A DNA stretch of 64,000 nt from Chryseolinea soli (GCF_003589925.1 NZ_CP032382.1:1674001-1738000); one strand, 5' to 3'; counted from the stretch's first letter, positions 9,689 through 19,983 are shown. Notes: generated by a model from the letters alone, not told the origin. Program-made: numbers and translations.

Positions 9689-10042
9689 AATGATCGAAGT
9701 TAAAATAATGATCGGTAAAGACATGGCTCCGCCCTGCGGACATTTGTGTCAGCTTAATAAGCATGGAAAGCAATCTTTCCAGATTGATCTGAGATACTTA
9801 TGCTTTACTCGCAAACTTTAGGGCAAAACACCATGAAGGCTCCTGGATGACGGAGCGTTTGAAGCGTTGATATGGCGTCACATGACAGGCATCTTTGAAA
9901 TTCCCTCTTTTTGAAGGGTTGAACATTATTTAGTGATGCGAAGATAATTGTTAATGTGGTAAAACGGAATAACCGGAGAGAAGTTTTGGATTTCTCTACC
10001 GGTCCTGAATAACTTAGACTATATCGCTTGACAACCCGAAGC
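9689..10042. other. Intergenic region with small hairpins
   Basis: 354 bases without a gene, between the RNA ligase start and the stop of the next permease. It holds two stem-loops: GGAAAGCAATCTTTCC at about 9767, and ACCGGAGAGAA paired with TTTCTCTACCGGT (one bulge) at about 9974-10004. The second lies downstream of the minus-strand RNA ligase promoter region and of no plus-strand gene, so its role is unclear. I see no convincing ORF, tRNA or operator. Confidence 0.35.
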
Positions 10043-12655
10043 TCACTCCGAGCGAAGGCTGTTCACCGGATTCGTCAACGCAGCCCTTATGGCCTGATAA
10101 CTCACCGTGGTCAACGTAATCACAAACGCACCTACCGAGGCTCCCGCAAATACATACCATGACAAGGGCGCGCGATATTCATATTGCTGCAACCAATCAT
10201 TCATAAAGTACCACGACAACGGAACGGCAATGACACACGAGATCGCCACCAGCAAGGCAAAGTCCTTTGACAACATACTCCACAGCCTGCCAACGGACGC
10301 TCCCAAAACCTTCCGGATGCTGATCTCTTTCGCTCTTTGCTCAGCAACGAAAGATGCCAATCCGAAAATTCCAAGGCAACTGATAAAAACTGCCAGTCCC
10401 GCAAACATAAACGCCAACTTGCCCGTAAGCTCTTCGTCGCTGAACTTGCGCGCATATTCCTCGTCCACAAATGCGTAATCGAAAGGAGTTGCAGGGTCGT
10501 ACTTTTTAAAGATCGTCTCTATTTTTGGCAACGCCTCGGCTGCGCGCAGATTCGGATTGATGCGAATGTTCACCAGGTTGTGGGCTGTGTTGTCAAGCAT
10601 GTAGACTGTTTTGCGCACGGGATAAAAGGGCGACTCCATCAGCATATCTTTAATAACGCCGATCACTTTGAATGAAGTCGTTTTATCGAAGAGGGTAAGT
10701 TTGATGATTTTATCCACGGGATCGTTCAAGTTCATATATTTTGCCGCTGTCTCGTTCAGGACGATCGCCGCCGTGTCGCTGGCCATATCTTTTGAGAAAT
10801 CGCGTCCCGCTACAAATTCCCATCCTACGGTTTTTCCAAATTCAGACGCTACCCAAACCGTGGGAAACCCCGATTGCCAATCGGGCCCGGCGCCCGTCCA
10901 GTCATAGCCGTTTAACACAAAGCCAACGTTGGTAACCGTATTGAGCGACTCGGCAATTTCCACGACCGCCCCCGACTTCTTCAGTTCCTCTCGCACGACA
11001 TCGATATGCTGATGGATCTCCGCCGTCGGGGTATTCACCCAAATCAATCCCTCGCGGTTATACCCCACCGGGCGATCCTTGCCAAATTGGATCTGCTGAA
11101 ACACAATGATGACGCCCACCATGAGCGTGATGGAAACGGTGAACTGCACCACGACTAAAACTTTGCGCGGAAGCACTGCAAACCTGCCCAGCCGGTAAGT
11201 GCCCTTCAGAACATTCACCGCATTGAAAGAAGACAAATAAAAAGCAGGATAGCTTCCCGCCAGCAGGCCCGTGATCAAACAAAATCCAACACTCGCCATC
11301 CAAAAGAAAATGTTCGACACCGGGATCGTGATTTCTTTTTCAGCGATTTGATTAAAGAAAGGCAGCGCCAGTTGTGTCAGGCACAAGGCCACGACAAAGG
11401 CAAAACCAGTGACCAAGAACGATTCGCTAAAAAATTGACCCACCAACTGGTTGCGCACCGAGCCCATGGATTTGCGGATGCCCACTTCGCGTGCCCGCTT
11501 CTCGGAGCGCGCCGTGGCCAGGTTCATAAAGTTGATACAAGCCAGGAGCAACACAAACAACCCGATACTGCCATACAGCCACAGCAAGCTGATGCGGCCA
11601 CCGCCATTCTCCAGGTCGGAATACAAACGCCACTGGCTCATGGGATGGAGGAACACTTTGAAATTGAAAACAGCATCTTCTGCAGCAGCGTGATTTTGCC
11701 GGATCGCTTTGATCTGATCCGAAGCCATCTGCATGTCAGCGCCATCGGCCAGTTGGACAAACGTTCGAAACCCATTTTGGCGCCAATCGTCTTTCCGAAC
11801 CCACGCGTTGGTGGCGATGAACTGGTCCCACGTGCCAAGGAAGGTCATGTCGCTGAAGTCGGAGCCGCTGGGAATGTCTTCATAAACGCCGGTCACCACA
11901 AGGTCTTGCTTGTTGTCGGTCACCGTGATGAGTTTGTTCATAGGGTCGGCATCGCCAAACAAGGCCTTGGCCGTGGAAACGGAGAGAAATACCGCCTCCT
12001 TTTTTTGCAGGCCCGACCACGATCCGCTCAGCATTTTTAAAGAGAGCATTTCGGCCATGCCGGGCTCTGCATAGTAGCCCGTTTTGGTCACCTGGTTGTC
12101 GCCGACCGCCAGAATGTCTTGGTTTCGGTTGGTCGACATGACCACGTGTTTGAATTGTGGTCCATATAAATTCCGTATCTCGTTGCCAAAAGGAGGCGCC
12201 GTGTTCCATTGTACAAACGGCCCGCTGCTGTTTGCTCCACCGACCACCACACGGGCAATGCGTTTATAATTTGGATGTACTTTGTTGAATGACACTTCAT
12301 CATAGATCCACAACCCAATGAGCATGGCGACCGCCATGCCCACGGCCAGCCCGCCGATGTTGATGAACGCATAACCTTTCTTCTTCACCAGATTTCTCCA
12401 GCCGACAATGAAATAGCTCCTGTACATAGCATAAGGGTTTATATATTCTTGTTTTTTTAGTTGTCGTACGATTCCCGGCCGGCAAAGTGTGAGCACGTCG
12501 ATCACAAACTTTAGATCGGCTCTCCGTTTATTCCCTTGCGCACACCTTTCATAATACAATTCCATCAGATCGCCTTCAATGGCGTCGCGCAGCTTCGGGC
12601 GGCAGAACCACCGGAAGAAACGAAGAAAAAGTTTTGGAGGAATTTGCGGGGTCAT
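10043..12655 (-). CDS. FtsX-type ABC permease with N-terminal prefix domain
   Basis: 870 residues. Residues 1-85 match the permease prefix domain found in Bacteroidota (KLFLRFFRWFC, then IEGDLMELY, then RRADLKFVIDVL and FRPG-like CRPGIV). A normal MacB/FtsX permease follows: TM1 near 105-125, a first periplasmic domain, a middle three-TM block with LACINFMNLATARS and REVGIRKSMGS, GSYPAFYLSSFN, a second periplasmic domain, and the C-terminal TM block with EQRAKEISIRKVLGASVG. No ATPase is adjacent. Divergent from the next permease across a 344-base gap, an arrangement suggesting paralogue duplication. Substrate unknown. Confidence 0.9.
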   Translation of the reverse strand: MTPQIPPKLFLRFFRWFCRPKLRDAIEGDLMELYYERCAQGNKRRADLKFVIDVLTLCRPGIVRQLKKQEYINPYAMYRSYFIVGWRNLVKKKGYAFINIGGLAVGMAVAMLIGLWIYDEVSFNKVHPNYKRIARVVVGGANSSGPFVQWNTAPPFGNEIRNLYGPQFKHVVMSTNRNQDILAVGDNQVTKTGYYAEPGMAEMLSLKMLSGSWSGLQKKEAVFLSVSTAKALFGDADPMNKLITVTDNKQDLVVTGVYEDIPSGSDFSDMTFLGTWDQFIATNAWVRKDDWRQNGFRTFVQLADGADMQMASDQIKAIRQNHAAAEDAVFNFKVFLHPMSQWRLYSDLENGGGRISLLWLYGSIGLFVLLLACINFMNLATARSEKRAREVGIRKSMGSVRNQLVGQFFSESFLVTGFAFVVALCLTQLALPFFNQIAEKEITIPVSNIFFWMASVGFCLITGLLAGSYPAFYLSSFNAVNVLKGTYRLGRFAVLPRKVLVVVQFTVSITLMVGVIIVFQQIQFGKDRPVGYNREGLIWVNTPTAEIHQHIDVVREELKKSGAVVEIAESLNTVTNVGFVLNGYDWTGAGPDWQSGFPTVWVASEFGKTVGWEFVAGRDFSKDMASDTAAIVLNETAAKYMNLNDPVDKIIKLTLFDKTTSFKVIGVIKDMLMESPFYPVRKTVYMLDNTAHNLVNIRINPNLRAAEALPKIETIFKKYDPATPFDYAFVDEEYARKFSDEELTGKLAFMFAGLAVFISCLGIFGLASFVAEQRAKEISIRKVLGASVGRLWSMLSKDFALLVAISCVIAVPLSWYFMNDWLQQYEYRAPLSWYVFAGASVGAFVITLTTVSYQAIRAALTNPVNSLRSE

Positions 12656-12999
12656 GGTTCGTCAGCGATTTGTATGTTCAATATGATCTCAATATCTCCA
12701 AATCTGCCCATTGAATAACTCCTCATGACAATAATTATTTCCTATTTGTAGGAATATAAAAATGATGCCAGGATCGCAAAGATGGAAATCAGGGTTGATC
12801 CGCGAGGACGGAGGCAACGGCTTGTTCGAATGCGGACGAATGCCGGACGGTTTTTCGTTTGTGGATGTCACCCTTTGCCCATCCCAGTCGTTAGCGCGTC
12901 ATTTTATCCTGGCACAATTATTATTACTACATTTAGGAATTAATTATCACCGGCCGCTCCCCCTATGGCAGGCTCAACCTAATCCAGCGCAACACCGAA
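12656..12999. other. Divergent intergenic region between two FtsX permeases
   Basis: 344 bases between the start codons of two divergent permease paralogues. It contains a short palindrome TTCCTATTTGTAGGAA near 12746 and is AT-rich around 12900-12950, where promoters for both genes could lie. I see no ORF with family similarity and no RNA gene. Confidence 0.35.
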
Positions 13000-15594
13000 T
13001 TGAAAAAGCACGCCCCACCCCGCCTCTTTCTCCGCTTCTTCCGGTGGTATTGCCACCCGGACCTGGTCAGTCACATCGAAGGCGATCTCATGGAACTCTA
13101 TAACGAGCGTCTGAAAGACACGGGGAAGCGAAAAGCAGATTGGAGATTTGTGTGGGATGTCCTGTTGCTTTTCCGCCCGGGAATTATCCGCTCGCAAAGA
13201 GAATATGACAACATAAACAACTTCGATATGTTTAGAAACTACTTCAAGACTGCCTGGCGCCATCTCGTGAGCAGCAAATATTACAGTGCGCTCAACCTCT
13301 TGGGACTCACCCTGGGGCTCACGGTGGGATTGCTCATTCTGCTGTGGGTGAATGATGAGCTGCACTACGACGGCTTCCACAGCAAGGCCGACCGGATCTA
13401 TCGGATCAACGTGAACCTGGAATCGAGCGGCAACAAATTTTCGGTGTCAGTTGTGCAGCCCACCGTGGCCTTCTATGGATTGAAAGAGATTGCTGACATT
13501 GAGCAGGCCGCACGCATCACGCAGACGCAAGACTATGCCGTTTTTCGCCACAAGGATGTGGCGCTCAGCAAAAATGTGGCGGTCTATACCGATCCCTCTT
13601 TCTTTAAGATCTTTGACTATCCCTTGGTGGAAGGCGACTTGAAAAATCCATTCCCCACACCCGAGTCGGTGGTGCTCACCCAAGCCACGGCGAAACGATT
13701 CTTTGGAGACGAAGATCCGTTGGGAAAGATCTTGTTGGCCGACAACAAAGACAATTTCGTGGTGAGTGGCGTCATGGCCGATTTCCCGGATAACTCCGGC
13801 ATAAAATGCGACATCCTGTTTTCTACTTCGCTAGCGGAGAAGCAAAGTAAGGATCGGGGATGGCAACCGTTGGAAGAACAATGGGGCAATTATGGTTGGG
13901 TCACGTTTCTTCAATTGCGCCCCGGCACGAACCTTAAATCGGTAGAAGAGAAGCTTACCCAGATCAACATCAAGCATCAGCCGGCGTTGAAGCCCGTAGA
14001 CGTAGGTTTCTACACGCTCCAATCGCTAAAAGATCTCCATCTCTACGACACCGATGGCAAACCCAGTGGCATGCAAACCGTGAAGATCTTCGCCATCGTG
14101 GCAGCGTTGATCCTGCTCATTGCGTCGATCAACTATGTGAACCTTTTCACGGCCCGCGCGACGTTGCGCTCGAAGGAAGTGAGCGTCAGAAAAATTATTG
14201 GTGCCTCGCGAAAACAGCTCTTCAATCAATTCGTCGTTCAGACCCTTTTGTTTTTCCTGATCGCTCTAACGGTAGCGCTGGGGTTGATCTCGTTTCTCAT
14301 GCCCTACTACAACGTGCTTGCCGGCAAGCACATGGTGCTCGATCCATTTAGTCCGATGGTTTGGAAAGTGATTGGCGCCACCTTACTGGTAACGCTGTTG
14401 GCTTCCAGCGTTTATCCGGCCATGTTGTTGTCGTCTTTTCACCCGATCCATGCACTGCGCCAAAAATTGTCTTGGGGCATTCGCAATGCGGCGTTCCGAA
14501 AAATTTTGGTGGTTTGTCAGTTTGCGTTTTCCGTCGGGCTGATCATTGCCACGCTGATGATCGGCCGGCAGCTCACTTTTTTAAGAGAAAAGGAATTGGG
14601 CTATGATAAGTCGTTCGTGATCGGGCTCGACATGAACCGTATGAAAGATCATTTCGAAGAAGTGAAAAGCCAACTGCTCTCCCAGACCAGCATCACGGGT
14701 GTCACCAGCGCCACCAACAACATTACTAACGTAGGCGGCGCGTCGCTGGATGTTGACTGGGATGGCAAAGATCCCAATGGCAGTTTCTTTATCCACGACA
14801 TGGGCATCGACAAGGACTTTATTTCGCTTTTCAAGATCGAGATGATCGAGGGGAAAAATTTTACAGGCGCCGCTACCGATTCGTCTTACTTTATTTTGAA
14901 TGAAACCGCCGTGCGTGAAAGTGGCATCAAAGATCCGATTGGAAAGCGATTCCGGTTGCATCGTATCGAGGGGACCATCGTGGGGGTAGTGAAAGATTTT
15001 CATTTTGTTTCGCTCCGGCAAAAAATAGAACCTTTTGTCTTTCATTATGAGCCCGTGAGTTCGGGATTGTTTGTGAAAGCCAATGCCAATGGCGCGAAGG
15101 ATGCGTTGCGCCACATCGAGAAGGTGTGGAATCAGTACAATGATGGGTTTCCTTTTGATTACGCCTTTATGGACGAGACGTACGGAAAGCACTACGAGTC
15201 GGAGCAGCGGATCGGTATGCTTTTCAATCTTTTTACGGGAATTGCCATCGTGATATCGTGTCTGGGTTTGTTGGGGCTTTCTACTTACACGGCGCAGACG
15301 CGTGTGAAGGAGATTGGTATCCGGAAAGTGATGGGGGCGAGTGTAGGAAGTATCGTGGTGATGCTTTCGAAGAATTTTCTGTTGTTGATCGGGATTGCTA
15401 TTGTCATTGCCACGCCGGTGTCGTTGTGGTTGATGCAAGGTTGGTTGCAGAACTTTGCGTATCAGGTGAGTGTGCAGTGGTGGGTGATCGCGTTGGCTGC
15501 GGGGACGGCGGTGTTGATTGCTTTCTTTACGATCAGTTTTCAGTCGGTGCGGGTGGCGTTGGAGAATCCGGTGAAGAGCCTGCGGTCGGAGTAA
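13000..15594 (+). CDS. FtsX-type ABC permease with N-terminal prefix domain
   Basis: 864 residues. The start is a TTG at 13000; no ATG is available upstream in frame, and this start aligns well with the prefix domain of the paralogues (RLFLRFFRWYC, IEGDLMELYNERL, FRPGII). TM1 at about 100-122, two MacB-type periplasmic domains, a middle TM block with SINYVNLFTARATLRSKEVS and VRKIIGASR, and a C-terminal block ending in TRVKEIGIRKVMGASVG. Last residues VKSLRSE match the ends of the other two permeases upstream (VNAMRSE, VNSLRSE). No ATPase adjacent; substrate unknown. Confidence 0.9.
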   Translation: MKKHAPPRLFLRFFRWYCHPDLVSHIEGDLMELYNERLKDTGKRKADWRFVWDVLLLFRPGIIRSQREYDNINNFDMFRNYFKTAWRHLVSSKYYSALNLLGLTLGLTVGLLILLWVNDELHYDGFHSKADRIYRINVNLESSGNKFSVSVVQPTVAFYGLKEIADIEQAARITQTQDYAVFRHKDVALSKNVAVYTDPSFFKIFDYPLVEGDLKNPFPTPESVVLTQATAKRFFGDEDPLGKILLADNKDNFVVSGVMADFPDNSGIKCDILFSTSLAEKQSKDRGWQPLEEQWGNYGWVTFLQLRPGTNLKSVEEKLTQINIKHQPALKPVDVGFYTLQSLKDLHLYDTDGKPSGMQTVKIFAIVAALILLIASINYVNLFTARATLRSKEVSVRKIIGASRKQLFNQFVVQTLLFFLIALTVALGLISFLMPYYNVLAGKHMVLDPFSPMVWKVIGATLLVTLLASSVYPAMLLSSFHPIHALRQKLSWGIRNAAFRKILVVCQFAFSVGLIIATLMIGRQLTFLREKELGYDKSFVIGLDMNRMKDHFEEVKSQLLSQTSITGVTSATNNITNVGGASLDVDWDGKDPNGSFFIHDMGIDKDFISLFKIEMIEGKNFTGAATDSSYFILNETAVRESGIKDPIGKRFRLHRIEGTIVGVVKDFHFVSLRQKIEPFVFHYEPVSSGLFVKANANGAKDALRHIEKVWNQYNDGFPFDYAFMDETYGKHYESEQRIGMLFNLFTGIAIVISCLGLLGLSTYTAQTRVKEIGIRKVMGASVGSIVVMLSKNFLLLIGIAIVIATPVSLWLMQGWLQNFAYQVSVQWWVIALAAGTAVLIAFFTISFQSVRVALENPVKSLRSE

Positions 15595-15645
15595 GGGTTC
15601 TGCAGTCTGCAAAGAAAGGCGGCACGAGTGCGACACTTGCGCCAA

Positions 15646-16905
15646 CTACATTATTTTGTTTGCCACCTCTTTCCCACTCGTCAACGCTGCCTCTACTGTC
15701 CCCATGGAAGGGCCCTCATACATGGCTTCTCCAGCAAAATAGAGGGTGTCTTGTATAGGCTTCGTCACCAGGGCCAAAGCGCTTGAGGTTTCTACAGTAG
15801 TGTAGCCATATGCGCCGTGGGTGAAGGGATCTTGTGTCCAATCGGCGATGTGCCAGTGGCGGATCCTGGATTCTATTTCGGCGGGAGTGAGTTTGAAAAT
15901 GTACTGAAGCGATGCGATGGCTTTTGCAAACAGATCGCCGGTCTGATGATGCGCATTAAAGGTACGCGGGCCGCCAAACCAGCCAGTGAGCAGTGGCGTC
16001 TGGTCGGGAAGTTGTGTCCACCAGGTGGGGATGTCGGCATCGGAAAATAAAAAAGCGAGGTTCTTCAATTTTCTGCTGGCGTGATCCTCCCAAAAGGGCT
16101 CGTTAAACTCAAACAGAAACTTAATGACCCCTCCAAAGCCCATGGCTTGAAACGCAGTTCGATGCTGCGGCAGATCGGGGGTGAACCGTATCGTTCCTTT
16201 TTGCAACACGCCCAACGGTACGGTGACGATCACATTGTCGCCTTCGATGCTTCTGCCGGAATCGGTGGTTACTTTCACGTGGCCTTCTCGCCATTCTATT
16301 TCGTGAACCGGCGAAGAAAGCAGGATGGTGCCACCTGCTTTTTTTACCTTTTCAGCAAGATACTGCATCAATGTGCTGTAGCCATCGCGAACATGATATT
16401 GATGTTCTTCATCGGTTCCCGACCACTCTTCTCTTAAAGCCAATGCGCTGACACGGTGAATATCGGCCGTGTCGAATCCTTCCGCAAAACGTTGCACGCG
16501 GTTGCGCAGGTCTTGGTAGGTGTCTCCTCTGAAATGCCGGTCCAGAAAAGAGGCCATGTCGGTGTCGGTCGTCAGGGTGTTGAGGGCTTGGGTCAATTCG
16601 CCCCATTGGTCGTCCATGAAATCGCCTTGCTCTAGTTCACCTTTATTTAGCGTATAATAATTTCCTTGCACTTTCATAGCCTCGCCGTTGGCTTCACGGA
16701 GTAGGGCGAGCGTGAGGGATTGGTCGCCGTGGATAAATTCGGCACCCGTTTCCACGGGGCGGGAAAATTTTTCGGTCAACTTGTGGATGCGGCCACCGAT
16801 TCGGTCACGGGCCTCTAGTATCGTCACGCTGTGATTTTTCTCCGACAGCATTCTGGCGCTCATTAGTCCTGCGGCTCCGGAGCCGATTATGATAATATGT
16901 GACAT
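15646..16905 (-). CDS. FAD-dependent amine oxidase (flavin monoamine oxidase family)
   Basis: 419 residues. The N-terminal dinucleotide-binding motif HIIIIGSGAAGLMSAR is followed by the acidic end of the second strand (ILEARDRIGGRI), the signature of the amine oxidase/protoporphyrinogen oxidase superfamily. The C-terminal FAD segment LYFAGEAMYEGPSMGTVEAA is also present. It would oxidise an amine to an imine with release of H2O2; the substrate cannot be told from sequence. No export signal, so probably cytoplasmic. It converges with the permease gene, 51 bases apart. Confidence 0.88.
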   Translation of the reverse strand: MSHIIIIGSGAAGLMSARMLSEKNHSVTILEARDRIGGRIHKLTEKFSRPVETGAEFIHGDQSLTLALLREANGEAMKVQGNYYTLNKGELEQGDFMDDQWGELTQALNTLTTDTDMASFLDRHFRGDTYQDLRNRVQRFAEGFDTADIHRVSALALREEWSGTDEEHQYHVRDGYSTLMQYLAEKVKKAGGTILLSSPVHEIEWREGHVKVTTDSGRSIEGDNVIVTVPLGVLQKGTIRFTPDLPQHRTAFQAMGFGGVIKFLFEFNEPFWEDHASRKLKNLAFLFSDADIPTWWTQLPDQTPLLTGWFGGPRTFNAHHQTGDLFAKAIASLQYIFKLTPAEIESRIRHWHIADWTQDPFTHGAYGYTTVETSSALALVTKPIQDTLYFAGEAMYEGPSMGTVEAALTSGKEVANKIM

Positions 16906-17043
16906 CGGGAAGAAATTTAGAAGTTATTCAGCTAAACAACTGGTGCTGGGGAAGGTTTTTTTTGAAAACAAAAACGGCTTACAAGACATAAAGAACTATC
17001 TTCGCTTCGAACGTTAAATTTAAGATGGAGGTTCAGCGATCGA

Positions 17044-17470
17044 ATGACCATTAAAAAAATCGTACTCAGAACATTACTCGGACTGCTTGTCATTTTTTTC
17101 CTTTTCATTGGATTATTTGTCGTCCCCTATTTCGCCAATATTGTTATGCCTTGGGATAGGGCGGAAGCCATTGAAATCGCGACAAGATGGGGAGGATTGG
17201 CAGATCTACCGGACGCAGCAGAAGATATTTCGGTGGACACCGAGGGAGGTATGTTTACAAGAACCTTTATCATTGAATTTGAACTTGACAATAATGCGAT
17301 CGATGCGTGGATAAAAAAAGAGTGCTCGTATGAAGGACCTGGCGCCGATCGTTGAAGAGGATGGTACCCTTCGATATGAAATTCATCCTGGCGAAGAACG
17401 GTCGATCGGGGGAACCGTTCGCATCAATCGGCTGGATCATTGGGTTATCATTAAAATGGCATGGAGCTAA
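17044..17470 (+). pseudogene. Small membrane-anchored protein gene with an apparent frameshift
   Basis: The first frame (17044-17355) encodes an N-terminal membrane anchor (residues 8-32) and a polar domain. It hits TGA at 17353, but the next frame continues without a stop through DLAPIVEEDGTLRYEIHPGE and on to a TAA at 17468-17470, which overlaps the next gene's ATG at 17461. Together they would make a protein of about 142 residues with even composition, so a one-base indel near 17315-17350 is likely, either real or a sequencing error. The overlap with the NADAR gene suggests they once formed, or still form, an operon. Function unknown. Confidence 0.5.
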
Positions 17471-18045
17471 ACACTAAGCGAATGGACTATCATCTGAACT
17501 GGTTAAAAAATAAGTTTGACAAAGGAGAACCACTCAAATACATCTTCTTCTGGGGCCATTCGAACAAAGCCCCGGATGAAATTGGAAAATTTGTTTTCAG
17601 TCAATGGTATCCTTCACCGTTCACATTGGATGGCGTAGAATACAAAACGGCTGAACATTGGATGATGGCCCAAAAAGCGCGTTTGTTTGGAGACCACGAA
17701 ATTTCCGAGCGGATCTTAAAAGCCACAAAGCCCGGGGAGGTAAAGGAGCTCGGCCGAAAGATCAGGGGATTTGATGAAGTCAAATGGAACAACGAGAAAT
17801 TTGAAATCGTAAAGACTGGAAATATTCACAAGTTCAATCAAAACAAAAAGCTTAAGGAATATTTGTTGAGTACCGCCGACAGGATCATTGTAGAAGCAAG
17901 CCCAACCGATTCCATCTGGGGAATTGGGCTCGGCCAAGATGCTAAACTGATTGAAGATCCCCATACCTGGAAAGGGGAGAACTTATTGGGGTTTGCCATC
18001 ATGGCGGCAAGAGATTTTTTGCGCGACGAGTCGCTGAAGAAATAA
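17461..18045 (+). CDS. NADAR family protein (YbiA-like N-glycosidase fold)
   Basis: 194 residues. NADAR signatures are clear: YIFFWGH at the domain start, GKFVFSQWYPSPFTLDGVEYKTAEHWMMAQKA, GRKIRGFDEVKWN, and PTDSIWGIGLG followed by WKGENLLG. Characterised members hydrolyse N-glycosidic bonds, for example in early riboflavin intermediates or in ADP-ribosyl-guanine adducts. The ATG at 17461 overlaps the end of the preceding frameshifted gene; ATG 17482 is an alternative. Which glycosidic substrate it uses here is unknown. Confidence 0.88.
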   Translation: MELNTKRMDYHLNWLKNKFDKGEPLKYIFFWGHSNKAPDEIGKFVFSQWYPSPFTLDGVEYKTAEHWMMAQKARLFGDHEISERILKATKPGEVKELGRKIRGFDEVKWNNEKFEIVKTGNIHKFNQNKKLKEYLLSTADRIIVEASPTDSIWGIGLGQDAKLIEDPHTWKGENLLGFAIMAARDFLRDESLKK

Positions 18046-18120
18046 TTCTTATAAAAACTCCAACCTAGATCTTCCCGACTTGAAGATCCTTTGTCACTTC
18101 CGTGGAACTAAACGCCGGTG

Positions 18121-19089
18121 TCAGGCTAAGACTTCCTCCGATAACTTTGGCGACTTCATCCCGGAATACGTCAAGATAAGTCCCACGACGCTTGTAGCAA
18201 TTCCAAAATAGGCCGGAAGCAAGTGGGACGTCGTGGTGTAGCCAATCAGGAAGTGAACGCCGATCGCCGTAGAAAAACCGACGGTCATCGACAGCGCAAG
18301 GATCTGCCAAAGATTAATAGAAGGTCCCGATCTTCGGATAATGAAAAAGTAGAGCAGCCCAATGGTGGCCAATCCTCCTCCAAAGGCGGCACGGTCATGC
18401 GCGATCAGTGGCTTGAGGTTGCTGTTTATTTTTTCGATGCCGCACACCGTGATGTTCATGTACTCCAGATCCTGGGGAACAAAAATTGTGGTCATCCCAA
18501 CGATCATGATCGTGACACCCGCCAGGAGCATGCCTGTCGCGGAGAACAATAGGAAGATCCTCCCTATGCCATATCGCGACTTGAAATCAATCTTTTCCTT
18601 TGCTAGAAAGACATCGCTGACAGCGCTATTCCGTATGATGATCGAATAGGAACGGGTCAACCCCGCGACGAAAAATGGAAGCAAGAGCAACGTGGCAACA
18701 CCATGCCAGGTGTCGAGGTATCCATAGCCCAGATAAGTAAGGAAGCTTCCAAAACCAATGAGTCCGGAGAATAAAAACAAATACCAGGCCCAGGCTTCCT
18801 TATTTTTTAGAGGGAATTCCGCCAACCACATATAGAGCAAACCCACTGCAATGATAGAGCCGCCAAACGACACACGGTCGTGAAACATGAAGCGTGTCAT
18901 GGTGCCGTTATTGAAGGCCGACAATTGATTGGCATCCATCCCCAGGTACGATATGTCGTGCGGAAGAAAATGACCGGTAACCGATTGAACAATGACAAAC
19001 AGCCCCGAGAGAACCAGGATAATGGCTGTAAAGATCAGCAGGAACCTGCCGTCTCCTAAAAGGGCTTCCAACAACGTTCGTCTGTCCAT
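18121..19089 (-). CDS. Multi-pass membrane protein with an internal duplication
   Basis: 322 residues with about eight hydrophobic segments. Two related halves are visible: FMFHDRVSFGGSIIAVGLLY in the first and LIAHDRAAFGGGLATIGLLY in the second, each preceded by a polar loop with a hydrophobic tail, so HDR-x-(S/A)-FGG is a repeated core. This points to an ancient tandem duplication and a possible pseudo-symmetric transporter or enzyme. I do not recognise the family. It is 16 bases downstream of the fatty acid desaturase gene on the same strand, so a lipid-related role is possible. Confidence 0.65.
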   Translation of the reverse strand: MDRRTLLEALLGDGRFLLIFTAIILVLSGLFVIVQSVTGHFLPHDISYLGMDANQLSAFNNGTMTRFMFHDRVSFGGSIIAVGLLYMWLAEFPLKNKEAWAWYLFLFSGLIGFGSFLTYLGYGYLDTWHGVATLLLLPFFVAGLTRSYSIIIRNSAVSDVFLAKEKIDFKSRYGIGRIFLLFSATGMLLAGVTIMIVGMTTIFVPQDLEYMNITVCGIEKINSNLKPLIAHDRAAFGGGLATIGLLYFFIIRRSGPSINLWQILALSMTVGFSTAIGVHFLIGYTTTSHLLPAYFGIATSVVGLILTYSGMKSPKLSEEVLA

Positions 19090-19105
19090 TTTAAATCGAT
19101 CCGGT

Positions 19106-19924
19106 TTAAAATTTAACTTCCAGTGGCTCTATCCCTTCTTTCCTGAAATAAGCATCCAACCTGCCGGCGAGTCTCGGCCAATTTTTATGCGGCACCATGG
19201 GATAAAGATGATGCTCCAGGTGAAAGAGGTGATTAAAAGCAATGGCTGAAAAAAAAGTGCCGCGAAATAGTCGCGTTTGTTTTAATTCATTCGCTCCCTG
19301 GGGCGTGTGAACCAAATATGACGTCACCAAAGGAATGATCCAACTGCCGGCGATCATCAAAAACATGTAGACCAAAAATATGCTCGTATACTGAGCACTA
19401 TAGATGCAGAACGCGACTAGCGCTAACACGGAAACACCTTCTACAAGAATCAGCGTATGAAACTTCTTCCCCTTTGATTGCACAAGCGCCCAGAAATATA
19501 TTTTGAATTGAAAGATAACTCCCTCCACCAAGGTTCGGCCCAGCGACATCCTTGATGCCGCACCCTCGACATCGTCCTCATGGGGAAACCGCTTGTGGTG
19601 ATAGAGATGGCTTAGCTTATAAGCATGACCACTCCGGAAGCAAAGCAATTCAAGCACGGAAAGAAATGCCGCGTTCAAGGTCTTATTCAATTTAAGATTC
19701 TCGTGAACGAGATCGTGCGACGTTGAACCATACGTAGTAAAGCTCAAGGCCATCGTGCAAAGAACGGCGGGTATCCAATAGTCATTTGCAGCAAATAAAA
19801 AATAGAGAACAAAAAATCCGAACGGCAGGAATAGTGTGACCCATAGTTGAAAACGCGACAAGGTCATCAGGTCGAGACCGAGTTCCTTAATGGAGGGCTT
19901 GGGGGATGGCGTTAACGGTTCCAA
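19106..19924 (-). CDS. Membrane fatty acid desaturase family protein
   Basis: 272 residues with the three histidine boxes of the membrane di-iron desaturase/hydroxylase superfamily: HDLVHE, HLYHH and HLEHH, placed between pairs of membrane segments in the expected order. It would insert a double bond or hydroxyl into an acyl chain or carotenoid-like lipid using O2 and an electron donor. No electron-donor gene is adjacent. It is followed by the duplicated membrane protein gene and lies 59 bases from the MFS gene upstream on the same strand. Confidence 0.87.
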   Translation of the reverse strand: MEPLTPSPKPSIKELGLDLMTLSRFQLWVTLFLPFGFFVLYFLFAANDYWIPAVLCTMALSFTTYGSTSHDLVHENLKLNKTLNAAFLSVLELLCFRSGHAYKLSHLYHHKRFPHEDDVEGAASRMSLGRTLVEGVIFQFKIYFWALVQSKGKKFHTLILVEGVSVLALVAFCIYSAQYTSIFLVYMFLMIAGSWIIPLVTSYLVHTPQGANELKQTRLFRGTFFSAIAFNHLFHLEHHLYPMVPHKNWPRLAGRLDAYFRKEGIEPLEVKF

Positions 19925-19983
19925 GGTAGAATAATAGTTAGTTTTTTGTTATTGATCTCAGTCTTGAACGCTCTTCATTTTTT

